Source: Kitasatospora purpeofusca
GTDB taxonomy: Bacteria; Actinomycetota; Actinomycetes; Streptomycetales; Streptomycetaceae
DNA: 64,000 bases
Assembly: GCF_000718025.1 (NCBI RefSeq)
Contig: NZ_JODS01000047.1
Location: 1 to 64,000 of the forward strand
Direction: 5' to 3'
A program made the position numbers and the translations under genes. Every line of letters begins with the position of its first letter. Positions within the stretch are counted from its first letter, which is position 1. Below, one piece after another: positions 37,229-45,394 of this stretch. The notes below the pieces were generated by a model. That model was not told where the DNA came from. It saw nothing but the letters and a program-made list of their open reading frames with translations, and did not search any database.

Positions 37229-37231
37229 GCT

Positions 37232-37675
37232 CTACCTCTCCCCTGTGTTCCGGTCGGGGGCCGCGGACGCGGCCCACTCGCACTGCGGCGGCTCCGCGGC
37301 GGCCCCGGCCGCCAGCGCGTCGCGCTCCCGCTCCGCCCGGGCGAACTGCTCGGACACCTGGGAGCGGACCTCCTGCAGCCGGGCGATGCACTCGTCCAGC
37401 TCGGACAGCTTCTTCCGGTAGACCTCCAGCGAGGCCGGGCAGGAGTCGCCGTGCGGATGCCCCGCCTGGAGGCACTCGACGAACGGCCTGGTCTCCTCCA
37501 GCCCGAAGCCGAAGTCCTGGAGGGTGCGGATCTGCCGGAGCAGCCGCACGTCCTCCTCCCCGTACGCGCGGTACCCGTTGCCGGCCCGACGGGCCGGGAG
37601 CAGCCCGAGCTGCTCGTAGTACCGCAGTGCCCGGGTGGTCGTCCCCGCCCGCTTCGCCAGTTCACCGATCCGCAT
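37232..37675 (-). CDS. MerR family transcriptional regulator
   Basis: A 147-residue regulator. The N-terminal winged helix is MRIGELAKRAGTTTRALRYY, YEQLGLLPARRAGNGYRAYG. The dimerising coiled coil runs through about residues 80-120. Cysteines lie at the position of effector-binding residues (VECLQAGHPHGDSC, DECIARL), plus one in PPQCEW. The C-x10-C arrangement could sense thiol-reactive compounds or a metal. It heads an operon with a thioredoxin gene and has a dyad in its promoter. Confidence 0.93.
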   Translation of the reverse strand: MRIGELAKRAGTTTRALRYYEQLGLLPARRAGNGYRAYGEEDVRLLRQIRTLQDFGFGLEETRPFVECLQAGHPHGDSCPASLEVYRKKLSELDECIARLQEVRSQVSEQFARAERERDALAAGAAAEPPQCEWAASAAPDRNTGER

Positions 37676-37732
37676 GTCCGGACCCTGCCCTTCCGGCAGC
37701 CGTCCGAACGCCGCCGGGACCGACGGTAGACC

Positions 37733-37748
37733 TTGACGCCGACGTCAA
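37733..37748. promoter_or_regulatory. Candidate MerR operator/promoter
   Basis: TTGACG-CCGA-CGTCAA type dyad (read TTGACGCCGACGTCAA on the plus strand). On the minus strand a -10-like TACCGT (37723-37728) and a weak -35 (37748-37753) enclose a 19-bp spacer containing the dyad, the spacing typical of MerR-activated promoters. Confidence 0.6.
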
Positions 37749-37873
37749 CGCCAGTGGCCGCGTCCGCGTCCGCCTCTGCCTCCGCGTCGGCGGACCGCCT
37801 CGGCGCGGGCGCCGGTGGCCGACCCCGCCGCGCCCGCTACCTCCGGCCCGGGCCCACCCGGCAGGATGTCCCC

Positions 37874-38647
37874 ATGGATCTTGGACTGCAGCACAAGGTG
37901 TACGTGGTCACCGGGGCGACCCGGGGCCTGGGCCTGGCCACCGCCCGCGAACTCGCCGCCGACGGCGCCCGGGTGCTGGTCACCGGTCGCGGCGCCGCCG
38001 CCGTCGACGCCGCCGTGGCCGAGCTCGCCGCCCTCGGCGACGGGCCGGACGCGGTGCACGGACTGGTCGCCGACAACGCCGACCCGGGCACCGCCGAACG
38101 GCTGGTCAGCACGGCCGTCGAACACTTCGGCCGCCTCGACGGCATCCTGATCAGCGTCGGCGGACCGCAGGCCGGACCGGTCGCCACCGCCCCCGAGGAC
38201 GCCTGGCGGGACGCCTTCGAGTCGGTCTTCCTCGGCGCCCTGCGGATCGCCCGCGCCGCCGCCGCGACCCTGGGCGAGGGCGGGGTGATCGGCTTCGTGC
38301 TCTCCGGGTCGGTCCGCCAGCCCATTCCCGGCCTCGGCATCTCCAACGGCCTGCGCCCGGGCCTGGCGATGGCCGCCAAGTCGCTGGCCGACGAGCTCGG
38401 GCCGCGCGGCATCCGGGTGGTGGGCCTGCTCCCGGCCCGGATCGACACCGACCGGGTCCGGGAGCTCGACGCGCTCGGCGGCGACCCGGAGGCCTCCCGC
38501 GCCCACCACAGCGCCGCGATCCCGCTCGGCCGCTACGGCACCCCGGAGGAGTTCGGCAAGGTCGCCGCGTTCCTGCTCTCCCCCGCCGCCTCCTACCTCA
38601 CCGGGGTGATGGTCCCGGTCGACGGCGGCGCCCTGCGCGGCCTCTGA
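37874..38647 (+). CDS. Short-chain dehydrogenase family protein, atypical active site
   Basis: A 257-residue Rossmann protein. The cofactor motif is VVTGATRGLGLATA and the C-terminus FLLSPAASYLTGVMVPVDGG is typical of FabG-like proteins. The catalytic region reads VLSGSVRQPIPGLGISNGLR...AMAAKSLA. The Tyr expected in Y-x3-K is replaced by Asn-Gly in SNGLRPG, as in a subgroup of atypical dehydrogenases. NAG is also altered (SVGGPQAG). It may be non-catalytic or use another mechanism. The ATG at 37874 is preceded by GGATG. Confidence 0.88.
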   Translation: MDLGLQHKVYVVTGATRGLGLATARELAADGARVLVTGRGAAAVDAAVAELAALGDGPDAVHGLVADNADPGTAERLVSTAVEHFGRLDGILISVGGPQAGPVATAPEDAWRDAFESVFLGALRIARAAAATLGEGGVIGFVLSGSVRQPIPGLGISNGLRPGLAMAAKSLADELGPRGIRVVGLLPARIDTDRVRELDALGGDPEASRAHHSAAIPLGRYGTPEEFGKVAAFLLSPAASYLTGVMVPVDGGALRGL

Positions 38648-38702
38648 GCCGCCGCCGGGCGGACGGTCCCCGGCGGATGTCCCGGCGGACGTCCCCGGGC
38701 GG

Positions 38703-39344
38703 TCAGAGCACGCGCGGCCGCTTGTTCCGCCGGTGCTGACGCCCGGTGACCTCCGGCCGGGCCGCGACCACCCGGATCCGCAGCTCCGCCGGCAGCTCCG
38801 GCAGCCCCAGACTGGCCCGCGCCCCGGTGCGCGGGCCGGTCTCGAAGTGCTCGGCGAGCGCGGCCGGATCACCGCCCGGGGTCATCCGCACGGCCGCCCG
38901 CAGCCGGGGGTGCCGCCGCCCGCGCACCAGCCGGACGCCCACCCGCTCGACCTCCGGCAGGACGACCGCGCCGCTCTCCACCGCCTCCTCCAGGGCCCTG
39001 GTCCGCAGCCGCAGCCGCAGCCCGGACACCCCCGGCGTCGGCAGCAGGACGGTCGCCGGGCCGCTGCGGCGCAATTGCGCCAGCAGCCACCAGCCGATGC
39101 CCAGGACGAGCAGGGAGAGGCCCCCGATCACCACCGGCCACCACCAGGACCGGTCCTCCCAGCGGGTGCGCGCGCGGACGCCGAGCACCGGCCGGTCGGG
39201 CGAGGCGAGCGGCCACCGGGACGGTGGGTCCAGGCCGAGGCGCCGGTAGAGATCGAGCCCGCCGAGCAGCACCAGCAGCCCGGCCACCAGCAGCACCGCC
39301 CCCACCACCCCCAGCAGCAGCCGGTTGACCGCGGTCCGGCTCAC
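38703..39344 (-). CDS. Alkaline-shock membrane anchor protein AmaP-like
   Basis: About 213 residues with two transmembrane helices (LLLGVVGAVLLVAGLLVLLG and WWPVVIGGLSLLVLGIGWWL) and a basic C-terminal domain ending RQHRRNKRPRVL. In Gram-positives AmaP ties Asp23 to the membrane. It is the last gene of the Asp23 operon and starts with a GTG inside the preceding stop (GTGA). Confidence 0.85.
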   Translation of the reverse strand: MSRTAVNRLLLGVVGAVLLVAGLLVLLGGLDLYRRLGLDPPSRWPLASPDRPVLGVRARTRWEDRSWWWPVVIGGLSLLVLGIGWWLLAQLRRSGPATVLLPTPGVSGLRLRLRTRALEEAVESGAVVLPEVERVGVRLVRGRRHPRLRAAVRMTPGGDPAALAEHFETGPRTGARASLGLPELPAELRIRVVAARPEVTGRQHRRNKRPRVL

Positions 39345-40078
39345 TCGCCACCACCGCCCCGCGCCGGACCCTCGGGCGCAGTGCCCTCGGGCGCACCGCC
39401 CTTTGCCGCACTGCCTCTTGCCGCGCTGCCCTCCCGCACCGGCTGCTCCTGCGGCACCGACTCCTCCTCCGACACCGGAGCGGCACCGGCCCGCCGTCCG
39501 CGGCCCGCCGTCCGCACGTCCAGCCGCAGCGGCCCGGCCAGGGTGACCGCCGCGAGCTCCGCGCGCAGCTGCCGCTGCACCGAGGCCGGATCGGCCGGCC
39601 CGACCAGCGCGATCCGCACCCGGCGCCGGTTGATCCGCACCTTGAGGTGCTCGACACCCGGCAGCACGGCCGCCCGGTCGGCCAGCAGGGCGGCCACCCC
39701 GGCCCGGTCGATGGCCGCCGCGGTGTCCCCGTGCGGGCGCAGCGGCAGCCAGCGGCCGAGGCCGGGGGCCAGCGCCAGCCACAGCAGCCAGCCGCCGAGC
39801 AGCGTCGCCGCCCCGGCGCCGAGCAGAACCGCGAGATCGTCCGGATGCCGGGCTGCCAGTTCGTCGGCGAGGTCGGTGCGCCACTGCCGGGCCGGCTGCC
39901 CGGCCCGGACGGCCACCACGTCGTACAGCAGCGCCACGGCCAGGATCAGCAGCACGGTGGCCACCACGACGGCGGCCGTGGTGCGCGGCGCGCGCAGTCG
40001 GGGCACCTTCGGCGCCGGTTCGGCGGCCGGGTCCGCCGGGGTGTCCCCGGCCAACGGCTCGCCGCCCCCTCCGCTCAT
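39341..40078 (-). CDS. DUF6286 domain membrane protein
   Basis: A 245-residue protein with an N-terminal Pro-rich segment, two transmembrane helices (TTAAVVVATVLLILAVALLY and LGAGAATLLGGWLLWLALAP) and an outer or cytosolic alpha/beta domain (VEHLKVRINRRRVRIALVG). A low-complexity Gly/Glu/Pro tail closes it. This architecture matches the DUF6286 proteins of the actinobacterial Asp23 operon. ATGA/GTGA overlaps link it to both neighbours. Confidence 0.82.
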   Translation of the reverse strand: MSGGGGEPLAGDTPADPAAEPAPKVPRLRAPRTTAAVVVATVLLILAVALLYDVVAVRAGQPARQWRTDLADELAARHPDDLAVLLGAGAATLLGGWLLWLALAPGLGRWLPLRPHGDTAAAIDRAGVAALLADRAAVLPGVEHLKVRINRRRVRIALVGPADPASVQRQLRAELAAVTLAGPLRLDVRTAGRGRRAGAAPVSEEESVPQEQPVREGSAARGSAAKGGAPEGTAPEGPARGGGGE

Positions 40079-40296
40079 GCCCGCCCCTCCGGGCCCTGAC
40101 GGCCGGGCCGTCGCGCGACGAGGTCCGCCCGCCGCACGGCGGGCCCGGTCATCCAGCAGCCGCCGTGGCAGGCCGCTCCGCCGCCGTGCCCCGGCCGGCC
40201 CCGGCCCCAGCCCGGTCCGGTGCTGCCGCCGCAGCGGCCGCCGCCGGCGGCCCAGACCTCGCGTCGGCCCACCCCGGCACTCCGCCAGGTGCTCAT
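40075..40296 (-). CDS. Small hypothetical protein inside the Asp23 operon
   Basis: Seventy-three residues, Gly/Arg/Trp-rich (GGGRCGGSTGPGWGRGRPGH), with two or three Cys/His positions and no membrane helix. It is not recognised. Support for it being a gene is positional: its start overlaps the previous stop and its stop overlaps the next start by 4 nt each. Composition is biased, so it could be a non-conserved spacer translated only for coupling. Confidence 0.5.
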   Translation of the reverse strand: MSTWRSAGVGRREVWAAGGGRCGGSTGPGWGRGRPGHGGGAACHGGCWMTGPAVRRADLVARRPGRQGPEGRA

Positions 40297-40652
40297 CCCG
40301 CCACCTCCGGCACCAGGTGCTCGACCACCACGACGACCTCGGCCACCCGGGTGGCGGTCAGCGCGCGGACGTCGGAGACGATCCGGTCGCGGACGGCGCG
40401 GGCCAGGGCGGTGAGATCGGCGGGGAAGGGCAGGTCGACGGCGACCCGTACGGTGACCGGGCCGCCCGGCGCGGACGGGGTGTTCACCGAGACCGCGGGC
40501 GGTCTGCCGCGGGCGGTCCGGCCCTCCCAGGACTCGGCGAGCGCCTCCCGGGCGGCCCTGGCGGCGATCCGGGCGTAGACCCGGTCGGCGATCCGCAGCC
40601 GGCCACGCGTGCCGGGCTCCCCGTGCGTCGGCGCGGGGACGAGGGCCGCCAT
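40293..40652 (-). CDS. Asp23/Gls24-like protein (short form)
   Basis: A 119-residue protein with LRIADRVYARIAARAAREAL, VTVRVAVDLPFPADLTALAR and VRDRIVSDVRALTATRVAEV, the pattern of Asp23/Gls24 proteins. It is a second, divergent copy in the operon. It probably forms a submembrane layer with the main Asp23 protein. It starts on the last base of the preceding stop (TGATG). Confidence 0.82.
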   Translation of the reverse strand: MAALVPAPTHGEPGTRGRLRIADRVYARIAARAAREALAESWEGRTARGRPPAVSVNTPSAPGGPVTVRVAVDLPFPADLTALARAVRDRIVSDVRALTATRVAEVVVVVEHLVPEVAG

Positions 40653-40843
40653 CAGCGGCGCCGGTCGCGACTGCGCAGCAGGTCGCCGAGCTCGCCGAGC
40701 TCGATGTCGCCCTCCAGCAGACGGCCGACCACGAATCCGACCACCCCCAGCGCGGCCACCAGCAGGAAGGCCGCGAACCCGCCGAAGTATCCGGCGAAGC
40801 CCAGGGCCATTCCCACCACCAGGCCGACGATGGCCAGGTTCAT
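40652..40843 (-). CDS. Small membrane protein (DUF2273-like) of the Asp23 operon
   Basis: Sixty-three residues with two hydrophobic helices (LAIVGLVVGMALGFAGYFGG and FLLVAALGVVGFVVGRLLEG) and a charged tail (ELGELGDLLRSRDRRR). Such two-helix proteins accompany Asp23 in actinomycetes and firmicutes. The ATG at 40843 is preferred, with GAGGTGG six nt upstream; a GTG at 40852 is in frame. Confidence 0.82.
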   Translation of the reverse strand: MNLAIVGLVVGMALGFAGYFGGFAAFLLVAALGVVGFVVGRLLEGDIELGELGDLLRSRDRRR

Positions 40844-40885
40844 GCGTTCCACCTCGTCTTCCGCGGGGGCAACTTCAGCCGGGCA

Positions 40886-41392
40886 CTACTTCAGCTTGGG
40901 GCGCTGGCCGGAGGAGGGGGGCTCCTCTTCCTCCTCGACGACATCGGGCTCGTCGGGCAGGTGGACGTCGTTGACGGCGATGTTCACCTCGACGACCTCC
41001 AGACCCGTCATCCGCTCGACCGCGTCGACGATGTTCTCCCGCACCTGGCGGGCGAGTTCGGGGATGACGACGCCGTACTCGACGACCAGCGCGATGTCGA
41101 TGGCGGTCTGCTTCTCCCCCACCTCGGCCTTGATGCCGCGCCCGATGCTGCTGCGCCCGCCGGGGACGCGGTCCCGCATCGCCCCGAAGGTGCGGGCGAG
41201 GCCGGAGCCGAGGGCGTGGATGCCGCTGACCTCGCGCGCGGCCATCCCGGCGATCTTCTCGACCACGCCGACGGCCAGCGCGGTGCGGCCGCGCTCGGCG
41301 ACCGACGTCGCGCCGTCGGCGCCCGTCGAGGACGCGGCGGCACCGGCCGAGGGGTTCTTGTGCAGGGTGGCGGGTGTCGGAGTGTCAGGCAT
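40886..41392 (-). CDS. Asp23/Gls24 family envelope stress response protein
   Basis: A 168-residue protein, first gene of the operon. The core (about residues 30-135) has VVEKIAGMAAREVSGIHAL, IKAEVGEKQTAIDIALVVEY and IPELARQVRENIVDAVERMT, classic Asp23 features. The C-terminus is very acidic (DVVEEEEEPPSS). In S. aureus Asp23 is an abundant membrane-associated cell-envelope protein induced by alkaline shock. A GGGAGATGAGCC ribosome binding site precedes the ATG. Confidence 0.92.
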   Translation of the reverse strand: MPDTPTPATLHKNPSAGAAASSTGADGATSVAERGRTALAVGVVEKIAGMAAREVSGIHALGSGLARTFGAMRDRVPGGRSSIGRGIKAEVGEKQTAIDIALVVEYGVVIPELARQVRENIVDAVERMTGLEVVEVNIAVNDVHLPDEPDVVEEEEEPPSSGQRPKLK

Positions 41393-41554
41393 GGCTCATC
41401 TCCCGTTGTGCGGCTCCAGCTATATCGCAAATCGCTCCAACTCTGGCATTTCGCCACGGTTCCCGCCCCCGGAGCAGCCGGACGGGCGGACCTTGCGGAC
41501 GGACAGACGGATGAGCGGATGAGCGGATGAGCAGATGGGCGGAGACACGGAAGA
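41393..41554 (-). promoter_or_regulatory. Asp23 operon promoter region with 8-bp tandem repeats
   Basis: A minus-strand -10-like TATAGC (41419-41424) lies about 27 nt before the asp23 start, within an AT-richer island. Further upstream the unit GGATGAGC is repeated four times (41509-41540, last copy degenerate). No ORF is credible in this part. Confidence 0.5.
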
Positions 41555-41588
41555 GCCCGGCCCCGTGGGGCATCCCACGGGGCCGGGC
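41555..41588 (-). terminator. Hairpin A of the 41.5-41.9 kb array
   Basis: A 15-bp perfect stem (41555-41569 with 41574-41588) has the loop GCAT. On the minus strand TCTTCC follows. It is nearly the same sequence as hairpin B 145 bp away, so one probably arose from the other. Confidence 0.7.
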
Positions 41589-41624
41589 CTCTCCGGTCGC
41601 CGTTCGCCAGGCCCGTCCGGATCC

Positions 41625-41663
41625 GGCGGGACTTTGCAAAGTGCGACTTTGCAAAGTCCCGCC
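41625..41663. repeat. Compound inverted repeat 1 (two ACTTTGCAAAGT palindromes)
   Basis: Arms of 18 bp (41625-41642 and 41646-41663) pair perfectly around the 3-nt centre GCG. Each arm contains the 12-bp palindrome ACTTTGCAAAGT (41631-41642, 41646-41657), so the element has symmetry at two levels with 15 bp between motif centres. Confidence 0.9.
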
Positions 41664-41699
41664 CCCGGCAGGTCGGCCACCCGCCGGAAACGCGAAAAA

Positions 41700-41733
41700 G
41701 CCCGGGCCCGTGGGAGTTCCCACGGGCCCGGGC
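41700..41733 (-). terminator. Hairpin B, intrinsic terminator on minus strand
   Basis: A 16-bp complementary stem (41700-41715 with 41718-41733; about 15 bp after tip opening) is followed on the minus strand by TTTTT. This is the most canonical rho-independent terminator in the window. It would stop transcripts coming from the crotonase gene. Confidence 0.85.
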
Positions 41734-41746
41734 CCCTCGAGCGACT

Positions 41747-41756
41747 CTTTGCAAAG
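41747..41756. repeat. Lone CTTTGCAAAG palindrome
   Basis: A fifth copy of the core motif, in the context GACTCTTTGCAAAGTCC, lacks a partner. It stands between hairpin B and compound repeat 2. Confidence 0.85.
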
Positions 41757-41772
41757 TCCGATCGGGCCCCGA

Positions 41773-41807
41773 GGTGACTTTGCAAAGTCGCACTTTGCAA
41801 AGTCACC
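41773..41807. repeat. Compound inverted repeat 2 (two ACTTTGCAAAGT palindromes)
   Basis: Arms of 16 bp (41773-41788 and 41792-41807) pair perfectly around the centre CGC. The motifs lie at 41777-41788 and 41792-41803, again 15 bp apart. The flanking arm bases differ from repeat 1 (GGTG versus GGCGGG) while complementarity is kept. Confidence 0.9.
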
Positions 41808-41831
41808 GGTCACCCGCACGGGCGCCCAGCC

Positions 41832-41855
41832 GCCCGATTGCCCGATTGCCCACTT
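41832..41855. repeat. 8-bp tandem repeat GCCCGATT
   Basis: Two perfect copies (41832-41847) are followed by a degenerate third, GCCCACTT (41848-41855). Another 8-bp tandem (GGATGAGC) lies at the opposite end of the same gene-free region. Confidence 0.8.
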
Positions 41856-41871
41856 GCTCGGTCCGGCCGCG

Positions 41872-41897
41872 CGGCCGCCCGGTCACCCGGGCGGCCG
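41872..41897 (-). terminator. Hairpin after the crotonase gene
   Basis: CGGCCGCCCGG (41872-41882) pairs with 41887-41897 around TCAC, 17 nt downstream of the crotonase stop on the minus strand. Confidence 0.7.
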
Positions 41898-41914
41898 GAC
41901 CCGGAACACCCCGG

Positions 41915-42721
41915 TCAGTCGCCGAGGCCGGCCAGGTCGCGGAGCCGGCGGGCCTGCGCCGCCCGTTCGGCCGAGCGCTGCTCGTCGTAGGAGCGGGCGG
42001 CGGCGCCCTGGAGCAGGGCCTTGGTCTCGATGACGGCGTTGCGCGGCGCGGCGAGCAGGGCGGCGGCGAGGTCGCGCGCGGCGGCGTCCAGCTCGGCGGC
42101 CGGGACGGCGAGGTTGGCCAGGCCGATCGAGGTGGCCTCGTCGGCGCCGACCCAGCGGCCGGTGGCGCAGATCTCCAGCGCCCGGGCGTAGCCGACCAGG
42201 TCGGTCAGCGGCTTGGTGCCGCCGAGGTCGGGGACGAGGCCGAGCGAGGTCTCCTTCATGGAGAACTGGACGTCCTCGGCGACCACCCGCAGGTCGCAGC
42301 CGAGGGCGAGCTGGAAGCCCGCGCCGACGGCGTGGCCCTGGACGGCGGCGAGGGTCACCAGGTCGGGGCGGCGCCACCAGGTGAAGGCCTCCTGGTACCC
42401 GGCGATGGTCGCGTCGAGCTCCTTGTCCTCGGCGGCGGCCAGCTGGAGGAAGCTGGGCTCGCCGGGGATGCCCTCGGGGCTGAACATCGCGCGGTCCAGG
42501 CCGGCGGAGAAGGAGACGCCCTCGGCGCGGAGCAGTACCACCCGGACGTTCCCGGGCAGCTCGCGGCCGAAGGCGGCGAGGGCGCGCCACATCGCGGGGG
42601 ACTGCGCGTTGCGCCGCGCGGGCTGACAGAGGGTGACGACGGCGAGGTCGCCGTCGAGCTCCAGGCGAACGCCGTCCTGCTCCCGGCTCGGGGTCTGCGG
42701 ATCGGTGGCGGGAGCGGTCAT
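41915..42721 (-). CDS. Enoyl-CoA hydratase/isomerase family protein
   Basis: A 268-residue crotonase-fold protein. Landmarks are RVVLLRAEGVSFSAGLDRAM (first oxyanion loop), VTLAAVQGHAVGAGFQLALG (second loop) and CDLRVVAEDVQFSMKETSLG. The catalytic Glu pair of true hydratases is only partly evident: the SLGLVPDLGGT region has Asp where Glu is usual, so isomerase or another crotonase activity is possible. A GTTACTCTCCGGTAGC imperfect dyad upstream may be a control site. It is monocistronic. Confidence 0.9.
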   Translation of the reverse strand: MTAPATDPQTPSREQDGVRLELDGDLAVVTLCQPARRNAQSPAMWRALAAFGRELPGNVRVVLLRAEGVSFSAGLDRAMFSPEGIPGEPSFLQLAAAEDKELDATIAGYQEAFTWWRRPDLVTLAAVQGHAVGAGFQLALGCDLRVVAEDVQFSMKETSLGLVPDLGGTKPLTDLVGYARALEICATGRWVGADEATSIGLANLAVPAAELDAAARDLAAALLAAPRNAVIETKALLQGAAARSYDEQRSAERAAQARRLRDLAGLGD

Positions 42722-42750
42722 GCGGGGACCTCCGGTGGCGAGGGTGCTTG

Positions 42751-42766
42751 GCTACCGGAGAGTAAC
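42751..42766 (-). promoter_or_regulatory. Imperfect dyad upstream of the crotonase gene
   Basis: On the minus strand GTTACT-CTCC-GGTAGC shows a partly symmetric pair (4 of 6 positions), 30 nt before the start. TetR-type regulators of fatty acid degradation often use GTTACT-like half sites. Weak evidence. Confidence 0.25.
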
Positions 42767-42953
42767 AAAACTGACGGCGCAGCGGCAGGGGCCCACCGAC
42801 GATCGTCGTGCGGCGACCGGTGACCGGGTCACGGCCTGGCCGCGACATGACGATCGGCGGCCGGTTCGCTCTGGCCGGGGGCGGGCGATCGACGGTCGCC
42901 TTCCCGGTCGGCGCCCTGCCGCCGAGTCATCCGTCCGATGAAGTGACGGGGCG

Positions 42954-43187
42954 TCAGGAACCGGCCCCGGCTGCGGCTTTGTTCTTGCCCCGCGTGGCAC
43001 CGCCGCGGCCCCGGAGGATCACCCCGGATTCGCTCAGCATTCGGTGCACGAAGCCGTACGAGCGACCGGTCTCCTCCGCGAGGGCACGAATGCTCGCCCC
43101 GGAGTCGTACTTCTTCTTGAGATCGGCCGCGAGCTTCTCACGCGCGGCACCGGTTACCCGGCTGCCCTTTTTCAGAGTCTCGGCCAC
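42954..43187 (-). CDS. Small helix-turn-helix protein
   Basis: About 77 residues: VAETLKKGSRVTGAAREKLA, LKKKYDSGASIRALAEETGR, SYGFVHRMLSESGVILRGRG and a Lys-rich end. IRALAEETGRSYGFVHRML is a resolvase/HTH_7-type helix-turn-helix. It is strongly conserved in Streptomyces as a stand-alone protein, probably DNA-binding. The GTG at 43187 follows GAGGAGG by 6 nt. The open frame runs on upstream to 43313 without clear need. Confidence 0.88.
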   Translation of the reverse strand: MAETLKKGSRVTGAAREKLAADLKKKYDSGASIRALAEETGRSYGFVHRMLSESGVILRGRGGATRGKNKAAAGAGS

Positions 43188-43531
43188 CCGTGCCTCCTCG
43201 TAGCGTTGCTCGGTCAGATTCCCATGATCACCCATCCACCGCGTCCTGGCCACCCATTCGACAAGGTCCATGTCTGGAATGGGCGGTCCTGCGGTGGTGA
43301 TCCGAGCGCACAAGGGCGCTCACGCTGAGTGCACGCCCCCGTCGGTCTACCGCCGTTCGGAGCGAATGGGCTGATCAGCAGCGTGGGCCCGCCCACGATC
43401 GAGTGGTGGGCTGACGGAAGCTCCTCAAACGGAATGCGCGACCCCTTCATTCCCGGACACGCCGGAAGGAGTAGTTTTTCTCGCGCAGAAAATGTAGGGG
43501 GTGTCTACCGCCGGCCGGACGGGAACACGAA
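43188..43531. other. Intergenic region upstream of the HTH gene
   Basis: No credible gene in about 344 bp. Overlapping frames of 78 residues on each strand have no family features. The stretch 43440-43500 is AT-richer (TAGTTTTTCTCGCGCAGAAAATG) and may hold the HTH promoter or a transcribed leader. GGAAGGAG at 43470 is not followed by a long frame. Confidence 0.4.
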
Positions 43532-43561
43532 GGCCCGGTCGTCCGTACGGACGACCGGGCC
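43532..43561. terminator. 30-bp palindrome terminator after the ABC-F gene
   Basis: GGCCCGGTCGTCCGT and its exact complement form a loop-free palindrome at 43532-43561, 14 nt after the ABC-F stop. It would fold as a 13-bp hairpin with GTAC at the tip. Confidence 0.8.
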
Positions 43562-43575
43562 CTGACGTGGCGGAA

Positions 43576-45174
<1,599 letters not shown>

Positions 45175-45291
45175 GGCTGGGCACTACTCCTGGGACGTGG
45201 GCGGGCGACCGGACGGGCTCGGGCCGGGGCGGCGGGAAGGGGCGTCGTCGACGGGGTTCGGCGGACCGCCCGGGGCGGTGCCGCGCACCCG

Positions 45292-45315
45292 CTAGTGCCC
45301 GGAGAGAACAGCCAT
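45292..45315 (-). CDS. Putative leader peptide MAVLSGH upstream of the ABC-F gene
   Basis: On the minus strand an ATG at 45315 opens a 7-codon ORF ending in TAG at 45292. It is 117 nt upstream of the ABC-F start. A -10-like TAGACT (45322-45327) lies 6 nt before this ATG, so the peptide would be at the very 5' end of a leaderless transcript. ABC-F resistance genes are often controlled by ribosome stalling on such leaders. Confidence 0.45.
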   Translation of the reverse strand: MAVLSGH

Positions 45316-45326
45316 GGCGGCAAGTC

Positions 45327-45352
45327 TACCGGGCCGCGCGCGCGGCCCGGTA
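45327..45352. promoter_or_regulatory. 26-bp palindrome in the ABC-F promoter
   Basis: TACCGGGCCGCGC and its exact complement form a loop-free 26-bp palindrome. It lies next to the -10-like TAGACT, where the spacer and -35 would be. A dimeric repressor bound here would block the promoter; it could also be the terminator of a neighbouring transcript. Confidence 0.6.
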
Positions 45353-45394
45353 AGAGCTGCCCGCCGGGGGCACCGGGGGCCCGGACGGGACGCC

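Noticed and set aside
41385..42033. Several ORFs of 80-170 codons on both strands through the palindrome array
   Set aside because: They only translate the repeats (FAKSHFAKSP, LQSRTLQS), have no family features, overlap each other and lack ribosome binding sites.
43214..43565. 78-codon ORFs on both strands upstream of the HTH gene
   Set aside because: No recognisable motif, no good ribosome binding site, and the two overlap antisense.
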